Source: Labilithrix sp.
GTDB lineage: Bacteria; Myxococcota; Polyangia; Polyangiales; Polyangiaceae
Assembly: GCA_028287035.1 (NCBI GenBank)
Contig: JAQBQL010000076.1
Span: 1-20,706 of the forward strand
Direction of reading: 5' to 3'
DNA length: 20,706 bases
This document shows positions 15,307-20,706 of this stretch, one piece after another; within the stretch, counting starts at the first letter, position 1, and each line of letters opens with the position of its first letter. The translations under genes and the position numbers were made by a program. The notes beneath the pieces were generated by a model, which did no database searches, had not been told where the DNA came from, and was given only the letters and a program-made list of their open reading frames with translations.

Positions 15307-15387
15307 TTCGCCGCAGGCGAATCACGCAGCGTTGCAGGTCGCGCGACGCATCCGGGGAGGCTCGGCGGAGCCGAGGGGCAGAGCCCC
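15307..15387. terminator. Cluster of three GC-rich hairpins in a convergent gap, probable bidirectional terminator region
   Basis: Three stem-loops lie between the convergent stops: TTCGCC-GCA-GGCGAA (15307-15321), CTCGGC-GGA-GCCGAG (15361-15375) and GGGGC-AGA-GCCCC (15375-15387, sharing one base with the previous stem). None has a clear T-run, so classic intrinsic termination is not shown. Position alone (137-base gap between convergent stops at 15255 and 15393) supports a termination or RNA-protection role. The last hairpin begins five bases after the TPR gene stop on the minus strand. Confidence 0.45.
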
Positions 15388-15392
15388 ACCTG

Positions 15393-16256
15393 CTAATGCA
15401 TGAGCGAGAGCTGCGCGAGCTGCAGCTTCGCTTCCGCCGAGAACCGTGACTCGGGGAACCGCCGGATCAGCGTCCGCCACGTGTTCTTCGCGTCGTTCCA
15501 CGCCTGGATGTCCATCTGGCACCACGCGAGCAGGTCGAGGGCGTCGTCGTGGACCTCCTTGTCGACCGCGTTCTCCGCGAGCGTCGTCAGGATGGGGATC
15601 GCCTCCTTCTGACGACTGAGGTGCCGGTACGCGTCGGACAGCCCGAGCTTCACACTGGGCGCGATGGCCGAGTCCTCGCGGTACTTCAGCGACTCCTCGA
15701 ACGCGCCCGCCGCCTCCTGCCAGCGCTGCACGCGGACCTTGTCGATGCCCTGCTGGTACAGCTGGCCGGCGAGCTCGTTCTTCGCGCGCTCCACCGCGTC
15801 GGCGAACATCGCCATCTCCGCCTTGCTGAGCGGCTGGCCCTTCAGCTGCTCCCACTGGCCGACGAGGTCGGCGCGCTTGCCTTGACGAACGAGCTCGTAG
15901 AACTTGGCGGCGCGCTCGTCGGCGGTGAGCCGGTCGATCTCGTGCTGCTGCGCGCGCGACAGCTCGTCCTTCATGCGCGCGATGTCCTTCACGCGGGCGT
16001 CGCTCTCGCCCTTCAGCTGGTCGATGCGGGCGTCCATCGCGAGCTTCAGCGCCGCGAACACCACCAGCACGAAGACGACGTACGACGTCGCGCTGTTCCA
16101 GGTGATGCGCCGCTCGTAGGTGTTCTGACGCTTGGCGATCGACCGGATGTCGGCGCTGAGCGCGTTCGTGAGGTTGTTCGTCTTGATGACGAGCCCTCGC
16201 GACTCGATGATCTCACGCTTGATCTCGCGGAGCTCCTCGTCGACCTCGTGGACCAT
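15393..16256 (-). CDS. Membrane-anchored coiled-coil/TPR protein
   Basis: A 287-residue protein from ATG 16256 to TAG 15393. Residues 1-50 are a charged cytoplasmic helix (EELREIKREIIESRG). One TM helix lies at about 57-74 (SYVVFVLVVFAALKLAM). A heptad-like coiled coil follows at about 77-110. The C-terminal half (about 163-285) holds TPR-type helices (YQQGIDKVRVQRWQEAAGAF, GLSDAYRHLSRQKEAIPIL, KNTWRTLIRRFPESRFSAEA) resembling the TPR part of CpoB/YbgF-like envelope proteins. It probably scaffolds envelope proteins, with the TPR part across the membrane. No enzymatic motif is present. It is divergent from efp across 119 bases. Confidence 0.82.
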   Translation of the reverse strand: MVHEVDEELREIKREIIESRGLVIKTNNLTNALSADIRSIAKRQNTYERRITWNSATSYVVFVLVVFAALKLAMDARIDQLKGESDARVKDIARMKDELSRAQQHEIDRLTADERAAKFYELVRQGKRADLVGQWEQLKGQPLSKAEMAMFADAVERAKNELAGQLYQQGIDKVRVQRWQEAAGAFEESLKYREDSAIAPSVKLGLSDAYRHLSRQKEAIPILTTLAENAVDKEVHDDALDLLAWCQMDIQAWNDAKNTWRTLIRRFPESRFSAEAKLQLAQLSLMH

Positions 16257-16348
16257 GGGCGGCGACGTCTAGCACGCGGTCCGGCAGGCCCGAAGGGCGC
16301 GCAGCGCCGGATTTGCGGAAGGCGGTGCGGCTCGCCTTGCAGGGGGAA

Positions 16349-16369
16349 GGGGGGCCGTGGTACTCCCCC
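16349..16369 (+). promoter_or_regulatory. G5/C5 stem-loop over the purine-rich stretch before efp
   Basis: The only Shine-Dalgarno-like run before efp (AGGGGGAAGGGGGG, 16341-16354) is about 21 bases from the ATG, too far for normal use. Its last Gs (16349-16353) can pair with CCCCC at 16365-16369, leaving an 11-base loop and ending six bases before the ATG. The pairing could hide the ribosome site or bring it close to the start. This is sequence complementarity only. Confidence 0.3.
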
Positions 16370-16375
16370 GGCCGC

Positions 16376-16939
16376 ATGGCCAGCACGACCGACATTCGCA
16401 AGGGACTCAAGATCCAGATCGACGGAGTGCCGTTCCACGTCGTGGACCACCAGTTCGTGAAGCCCGGCAAGGGGCAGTCCTTCACGCGCTGCAGCGTCCG
16501 CAACCTCACGAACGGCAAGGTCGTCGAGAAGACGTGGAAGTCCGGCGAGTCCGTCGAGCTCGCCGACGTCGAGGACCGGAAGATGAGCTTCTCCTGGGAA
16601 GAGGGCGACAGCTACGTGTTCATGGACACGAACACCGGCGACCAGCTCTACGTCAACAAGGACAAGCTCGGCGACGAGCAGCGCTTCCTCGCCGAAGGCC
16701 TGCAGTGCTCGGTCACCCTCTACAACGGCAGCGCCATCGGCGTGGATCTCCCACCGAACGTCGTCATGCAGATCGTCTCGAGCGAGCCCGGCGTGAAGGG
16801 TGACACCGCGAGCGGCGCGAGCAAGCCCGCGACGCTCATCACCGGCGCGACCATCAACGTTCCCCTCTTCATCAAGGAGGGCGAGTGGGTGAAGATCGAC
16901 ACGTCGAACGGCCAGTATCTCGAGCGCGTGAACAAGTAG
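16376..16939 (+). CDS. efp: Translation elongation factor P
   Basis: A 187-residue protein of normal length for EF-P, which binds between the P and E sites of ribosomes stalled on polyproline stretches and promotes peptide bond formation. All three beta-barrel domains are present. Domain I carries the loop VKPGKGQSF with K32 at the tip, equivalent to E. coli Lys34, the residue modified by lysylation in proteobacterial types. The C-terminus ends EGEWVKIDTSNGQYLERVNK, matching the family ending. No modification enzyme (epmA/epmB or earP) is in the window. ATG 16376 is chosen because family homology begins there (DIRKGLKIQIDG). The proteins of this window are rich in Pro runs, so the factor should be in demand. 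It lies just before hflX on the same strand. Confidence 0.97.
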   Translation: MASTTDIRKGLKIQIDGVPFHVVDHQFVKPGKGQSFTRCSVRNLTNGKVVEKTWKSGESVELADVEDRKMSFSWEEGDSYVFMDTNTGDQLYVNKDKLGDEQRFLAEGLQCSVTLYNGSAIGVDLPPNVVMQIVSSEPGVKGDTASGASKPATLITGATINVPLFIKEGEWVKIDTSNGQYLERVNK

Positions 16940-16949
16940 GTCCGCCGTC

Positions 16950-18764
16950 ATCGAGCTCTACGGCAACACCTCCGGTCTCTCTCCTTCGGCGACCAAGACG
17001 CTCGAGCGGCTCTACCGCCGCCGCGTCCCGGCGACGGAGATCTCGACGCCCGAGCTGACGCGGTCCCTCGTCGAGGCGAGTGTCGAGACCGGGCGTCAGG
17101 TGGGCGTCCTCGTCCATCGATCGGGGCAGGTCGACTACGTGATCGTGGGCGACGCCGGGAAGCTGATGCTCCCCGACATCGGTCGCCTCCGCGCCGCCGA
17201 GGGGCGCTTCCGTGGTCTTCGCCTCGTCCACACGCACGTGCGCGGCGAGCCGCTGACGCGCGACGACTTCGTCGACCTGGTCCGGCTGCGCCTCGACCTC
17301 GTCTGCGCCCTGCAGATCGGCCATCGCGGCGAGGTGCGGACGGTGCACTACGCCTACAACGTGCCGGCCGAGGCGGGCGAGCTGCCGTACCGCGAGGTCG
17401 GGCCGGTGCCGCCCGGCCAGGTCGACGTCGACGTCGCGTCGCTCATGTCGGGCCTCGAAGCGGAGTTCGCGCGTCGTTCGCGGGGCCGCGAGGTCCAGGC
17501 GAAGGACGGCCGGGCCATCCTCCTCCACGTCGGCGACAAGTCGGAGCGCCGCGCCCTCGAGAAGGCGAACGAAGGAATCCGCGAGCTGCGCGAGCTCGCG
17601 TACACCGCGGGGGTCGAGGTCGTCGACACCATCGTCCAGGTCCGCGACCGCATCGACCCGAAGCACGTGCTCGGCAAGGGCAAGCTCGACGACGTCATCG
17701 TGCGCGCCATGCAGCTCGACGCGCAGGTGCTCATCTTCGACCGCAACCTGACGCCGGTCCAGGGCTCGTCGATCGCGAAGGAGTCGGACCTCAAGGTCAT
17801 CGACCGCACGCAGCTGATCCTCGACATCTTCGCGCAGCGCGCGGAGAGCCGCGACGGCAAGCTCCAGGTGGAGCTCGCGCAGCTGAAATACAACATGCCG
17901 CGGCTCGCCCAGAAGGACGACTCGCTCTCGCGCCTCACCGGCGGCATCGGCGGGCGCGGCCCCGGCGAGACGAAGCTCGAGATCGGGCGAAGGCGCGCGA
18001 AGGAGCGCGTCAACCATCTCGAGGCGCAGCTGAAGAAGCTCGCCGCGCAGCGCCAGCAGCGCCGCAGCCGGCGCACCCGCGGCGGCATACCGACCATCGC
18101 CGTCGTCGGCTACACGAACGCCGGCAAGAGCACGCTCGTCAACACGCTGACCGGCGCCTCGGTGCTCGTCGAGGACAAGCTGTTCGCGACGCTCGACACG
18201 CGCTCGCGCCATCTCAAGGTCGGCTGGGCCGGCTACGGCGACCGCGAGGTGGTCATCACCGACACCGTCGGGTTCATCCGCGAGCTGCCGAAGGATCTCT
18301 TCGCGGCGTTCCGCGCGACCTTCGAGGAGGCGGCCGACGCCGACCTCCTGCTCCACGTGGTCGACGCGAGCGACGACGCGAAGGAAGAGCACATGGCGAC
18401 CACCGAGGCGGTGCTCACCGAGCTCGAGCTCGACGAGCTGCCGCGACTCGTCGTCTTCAACAAGGCCGACCTGCTCGCGCCGTTCGCGCGGAAGCTCCTC
18501 GGAAAGAAGTACCCGGGCTCGGTGGTGCTCGCCGCGACCGAGCGCGAGACGACGCGCCCGCTCCTGCAGGCGATCGCGCGCGAGCTGAAGGACCGCTGGG
18601 ACGAGAGCGCCAAGGTCCCGGAGCCGCTGCCCACCGAGCCGATGCTGCTCGACGACGACGACGACCTCCCGGAGCAGGGGAGCGCCGACGAAGGGACGAC
18701 CCTCGACGACCTCCTCCGCCTCTCCGGCCATCGCGTGAAGCGCCCGCTCGTCCCGCCGCAGTAG
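16950..18764 (+). CDS. hflX: Ribosome-splitting GTPase HflX, N-terminus without a standard start codon
   Basis: HflX binds the 50S subunit and splits stalled ribosomes using GTP. Numbering from codon 16950 (604 residues): glycine-rich linker [14 protein letters not shown] from 331, G1 GYTNAGKS (387-394), DTVGFI (438-443) and NKAD (504-507). The C-terminus is acidic ([11 protein letters not shown]). The conserved N-terminal domain of the long deltaproteobacterial form ([38 protein letters not shown]) is encoded from about 16950, but between the in-frame stop at 16929 and GTG 17100 there is no ATG, GTG or TTG. Starting at 17100 would remove 50 conserved residues. ATC at 16950, with AGG nine bases upstream at the efp stop, is the most likely near-cognate start; a changed start codon or sequencing error is the alternative. 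Probably co-transcribed with efp (stop 16939). Confidence 0.93.
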   Translation: MELYGNTSGLSPSATKTLERLYRRRVPATEISTPELTRSLVEASVETGRQVGVLVHRSGQVDYVIVGDAGKLMLPDIGRLRAAEGRFRGLRLVHTHVRGEPLTRDDFVDLVRLRLDLVCALQIGHRGEVRTVHYAYNVPAEAGELPYREVGPVPPGQVDVDVASLMSGLEAEFARRSRGREVQAKDGRAILLHVGDKSERRALEKANEGIRELRELAYTAGVEVVDTIVQVRDRIDPKHVLGKGKLDDVIVRAMQLDAQVLIFDRNLTPVQGSSIAKESDLKVIDRTQLILDIFAQRAESRDGKLQVELAQLKYNMPRLAQKDDSLSRLTGGIGGRGPGETKLEIGRRRAKERVNHLEAQLKKLAAQRQQRRSRRTRGGIPTIAVVGYTNAGKSTLVNTLTGASVLVEDKLFATLDTRSRHLKVGWAGYGDREVVITDTVGFIRELPKDLFAAFRATFEEAADADLLLHVVDASDDAKEEHMATTEAVLTELELDELPRLVVFNKADLLAPFARKLLGKKYPGSVVLAATERETTRPLLQAIARELKDRWDESAKVPEPLPTEPMLLDDDDDLPEQGSADEGTTLDDLLRLSGHRVKRPLVPPQ

Positions 18765-18776
18765 CGGGCGCGATGA

Positions 18777-18803
18777 CGCGGCGCGCGTGCTACCCGCGCC
18801 GCG
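18777..18803. terminator. 9-bp GC inverted repeat between hflX and hutU
   Basis: CGCGGCGCG (18777-18785) and CGCGCCGCG (18795-18803) form a perfect stem around a nine-base loop, 13 bases after the hflX stop. There is no T-run, so it may end hflX transcription only weakly or act as an operator for hutU. Confidence 0.4.
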
Positions 18804-18809
18804 CGATCC

Positions 18810-18822
18810 GCGCTAATAGCGC
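18810..18822 (+). promoter_or_regulatory. 13-bp palindrome directly before the hutU start
   Basis: GCGCTA-A-TAGCGC is a perfect inverted repeat ending three bases before the ATG. It occupies the place of the ribosome binding site, and no purine-rich Shine-Dalgarno sequence is seen. Its centre TAATAG (18814-18819) is -10-like and would place transcription start at or near the ATG, as in a leaderless mRNA. It could also be a repressor site. Both readings are inference. Confidence 0.35.
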
Positions 18823-18825
18823 CGC

Positions 18826-20487
18826 ATGAGCGGTCCCCGTCCCGTCAGCGCGCCTCGCGGCTCCGAGCTCTCCTGCAAGGGCTGGGTCCAGGAGGCGGCG
18901 CTCCGCATGCTCCACAACAACCTCGACGCCGAGGTGGCCGAGCGGCCCGACGATCTCGTCGTCTACGGCGGCACCGGCAAGGCGGCCCGCTCGTGGGAGG
19001 CGTTCGACGTCATCGTGCGCGAGCTCCGTTCCCTCGAGAACGACGAGACGCTGCTCGTGCAGTCGGGCAAGGCGGTCGGCCGGTTCAAGACCCACGAGGG
19101 CGCGCCCCGCGTGCTCATCGCCAACTCGAACCTCGTCGGCAAGTGGGCGACGTGGGAGCACTTCCGCAAGCTCGAGGCGGCGGGCCTCATGATGTTCGGC
19201 CAGATGACCGCGGGCTCGTGGATCTACATCGGCTCGCAGGGCATCCTCCAGGGCACGTACGAGACGTTCGTGGCGGCGCGAAAGGCTTACGTCGCGCGCA
19301 CCGGCAAGAGCGGCCTCCTCTGGGTGCTCACCGCGGGCCTCGGCGGCATGGGCGGGGCGCAGCCGCTCGCCGCGAAGATGGCCGGCCTCTCGTGCCTCGG
19401 CATCGAGGTCGACGGGACCCGCATCCAGAAGCGCCTCGACACCGGCTACGTGGACGAGCGCATCGACGACCTCGACAAGGCGCTCGCGCGGCTCGAGCGC
19501 GCCCGGACCGAAGGGCAGCCGGTGACGATCGGCCTGTGCGGCAATGCCGCCGAGATCTTCCCGGAGCTCGTCGCGCGCGGCGTGGTCCCCGACCTCGTCA
19601 CCGAGCAGACCGCTGCCCACGATCCGCTGATCGGCTACGTGCCGATGGGCTTCACGCTCGAGGAGGCCGCCGAGCTCCGCGCCGAGGATCCCGAGGGCTA
19701 CGTCGAGAAGGCGAAGGCCGGCATGGCCGAAGAGGTCCAGGCCATGCTCGCGATGAAGAAGAAGGGCGCCGAGGTCTTCGACTACGGCACCAACATCCGC
19801 GCCTGCGCCGTCGAGGCAGGGTGCGCGCGCGCGTTCGACATCCCGGGGTTCGTGCCGGAGTACATCCGCCCGCAGTTCTGCGTCGGCCGCGGCCCGTTCC
19901 GCTGGGTGGCGCTCTCGGGCGATCCCGAGGACATCGCCGTCACCGACCAGGCGGTGCTCGACGCGGTGCCGAACGATCCCGACCTCCGCCGCTGGATCGA
20001 GCTCGCGCGGGAGCACGTGAAGTTCCAGGGGCTTCCGGCGCGCATCTGCTGGCTCGGCTACGGCGACCGGGCGAAGGTCGGTCTCGCCTTCAACGAGCTC
20101 GTGCGCACCGGCAAGGTGAAGGCGCCGATCGTCATCGGCCGCGACCACCTCGACTGCGGCTCCGTCGCGTCGCCGAACCGCGAGACCGAGGCCATGAAGG
20201 ACGGCACCGATGCGGTCGCCGACTGGGCGATCCTGAACGCGCTGGTCAACACCGCGACCGGCGCGAGCTGGGTCAGCTTCCACCACGGCGGCGGCGTCGG
20301 CATGGGCATGAGCCTGCACGCCGGCATGGTCGTCGTGGCCGACGGCACGCCCGAGGCGGCCAAGCGGCTCGAGCGCGTGCTGACGAGCGATCCCGGCATG
20401 GGGGTCATCCGCCACGCCGACGCGGGCTACGAGGAGGCGATGGCCTGCGCCGCGGAGAAGGGCGTTCACATCCCGCATCGCGCCTGA
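18826..20487 (+). CDS. hutU: Urocanate hydratase (urocanase)
   Basis: A 553-residue NAD+-dependent enzyme of normal family length that hydrates urocanate to 4-imidazolone-5-propionate, the second step of histidine breakdown. Family signatures: [14 protein letters not shown] (47-60), GKWATWEHF (105-113), the NAD-binding region [10 protein letters not shown] (171-180), [13 protein letters not shown], the active-site signature [10 protein letters not shown] with C408 (equivalent to the known catalytic Cys near 410), and [16 protein letters not shown] near the C-terminus. ATG 18826 is the first start after the hflX stop and gives full length. No hutH, hutI or hutG is seen in the window, so the hut genes are not all together here, unless they lie just beyond the right edge. 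Upstream inverted repeats may control it. Confidence 0.97.
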   Translation: MSGPRPVSAPRGSELSCKGWVQEAALRMLHNNLDAEVAERPDDLVVYGGTGKAARSWEAFDVIVRELRSLENDETLLVQSGKAVGRFKTHEGAPRVLIANSNLVGKWATWEHFRKLEAAGLMMFGQMTAGSWIYIGSQGILQGTYETFVAARKAYVARTGKSGLLWVLTAGLGGMGGAQPLAAKMAGLSCLGIEVDGTRIQKRLDTGYVDERIDDLDKALARLERARTEGQPVTIGLCGNAAEIFPELVARGVVPDLVTEQTAAHDPLIGYVPMGFTLEEAAELRAEDPEGYVEKAKAGMAEEVQAMLAMKKKGAEVFDYGTNIRACAVEAGCARAFDIPGFVPEYIRPQFCVGRGPFRWVALSGDPEDIAVTDQAVLDAVPNDPDLRRWIELAREHVKFQGLPARICWLGYGDRAKVGLAFNELVRTGKVKAPIVIGRDHLDCGSVASPNRETEAMKDGTDAVADWAILNALVNTATGASWVSFHHGGGVGMGMSLHAGMVVVADGTPEAAKRLERVLTSDPGMGVIRHADAGYEEAMACAAEKGVHIPHRA

Positions 20488-20517
20488 AGCGGCGGGCGAG
20501 CGGAGCGCCGGCGTGTC

Positions 20518-20706
20518 ATGCTGGCCCGGGTGAAGGTCACCCCTCCCGTCGCCTGCGCGTCCGGCGCGCTCCTCCTGCTCGCGCTGATCGGCGCGTGCAG
20601 TGACCAGACGCTCGATGCCGGTCCTCCGGCGTCGGCCTCGTCGTCGGCGGGCGGGCCCGAGGACGACAGCGGCGCGGGCGACGCGGCGGCCTCGGACGCG
20701 GCGAGC
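20518..20706 (+). CDS. N-terminal fragment of a predicted lipoprotein (3' end outside window)
   Basis: ATG 20518 opens a frame that runs to the right edge (63 codons visible). The N-terminus is MLARVKVTPP, a hydrophobic stretch SGALLLLALIG, and a lipobox I24-G25-A26-C27, followed by SDQTLDAGPP and an Ser/Ala/Gly/Asp-rich linker. This is the same design as the other lipoproteins in this window. The mature domain lies beyond the edge, so the function is unknown. It starts 30 bases after the hutU stop, close enough for a shared transcript. Another in-frame GTG lies four codons downstream, and either start keeps the signal. Confidence 0.72.
   Translation, partial: MLARVKVTPPVACASGALLLLALIGACSDQTLDAGPPASASSSAGGPEDDSGAGDAAASDAAS

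Noticed and set aside
16929..17099. Frameshift or pseudogene in hflX
   Set aside because: Coding continues in one frame from 16932 through the stop at 18764 with all GTPase motifs, so only the start codon is abnormal.
16872..18731. 619-codon minus-strand open frame opposite hflX
   Set aside because: Shadow of the hflX coding strand, with no recognisable domain.
18790..20478. 562-codon minus-strand open frame opposite hutU
   Set aside because: Shadow of urocanase. The plus strand carries all family signatures.
1..20706. CRISPR array, tRNA, rRNA, insertion sequence or prophage
   Set aside because: No spaced direct repeats, cloverleaf, rRNA segment, transposase or phage gene was seen on either strand by eye; a covariance-model scan would be needed to exclude small RNAs.

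Overview
The window is a very GC-rich, densely packed stretch of bacterial chromosome. It most resembles a myxobacterium (Myxococcota, probably Polyangia). The support is gene content: several predicted lipoproteins with Asp/Ala/Ser-rich linkers and Cys-rich tails, a DUF4388 (PATAN-like) protein, a small Roadblock-like protein, a multi-domain hybrid histidine kinase and GTG starts. No tRNA, rRNA, CRISPR, transposase or phage gene was seen, and no gene-free stretch exceeds about 140 bases.

Layout. Bases 1-2333 hold the tail of an unknown Pro/Ala-rich protein (+), a single-pass membrane protein with a low-complexity acidic and His-rich N-terminal region (+), a Cys-rich lipoprotein (-) and a Roadblock/LC7-like small protein (+). 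Bases 2371-4908 encode the HrpB helicase (-). Bases 5017-8516 hold a GAF-PAS-PAS-HisKA-HATPase-REC hybrid kinase whose stop overlaps the start of murB (ATGA). Bases 8524-11325 (-) are the most interesting part. Four genes are joined by three successive GTGA overlaps: a signal-peptide/helical-repeat/four-TM protein, a 97-residue small protein with a GGNCSS motif, one hydrophobic helix and an Ala-Asp/Asn repeat tail, a full radical SAM/SPASM enzyme, and a 99-residue three-TM protein. The arrangement looks like a peptide- or small-protein-maturation operon, possibly a RiPP-like system. I cannot match it to a named family from sequence alone.

Bases 11361-14481 hold three exported proteins of unknown function: a large lipoprotein with two Asp-rich Ca-binding-like loops, a 213-residue lipoprotein, and a secreted four-Cys protein. 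Bases 14530-15255 encode a DUF4388-DnaJ fusion. Bases 15393-16256 (-) encode a membrane-anchored TPR protein. Bases 16376-18764 carry efp and hflX, two translation-stall factors. The conserved N-terminus of HflX is encoded right after the efp stop but has no standard start codon. Bases 18826-20487 are hutU (urocanase), preceded by two inverted repeats. The window ends inside a new lipoprotein gene (20518 onward).

Functional themes are envelope biology (murB, lipoproteins, TPR membrane protein), translation-stall relief (efp, hflX), histidine catabolism (hutU) and a candidate radical-SAM modification locus.
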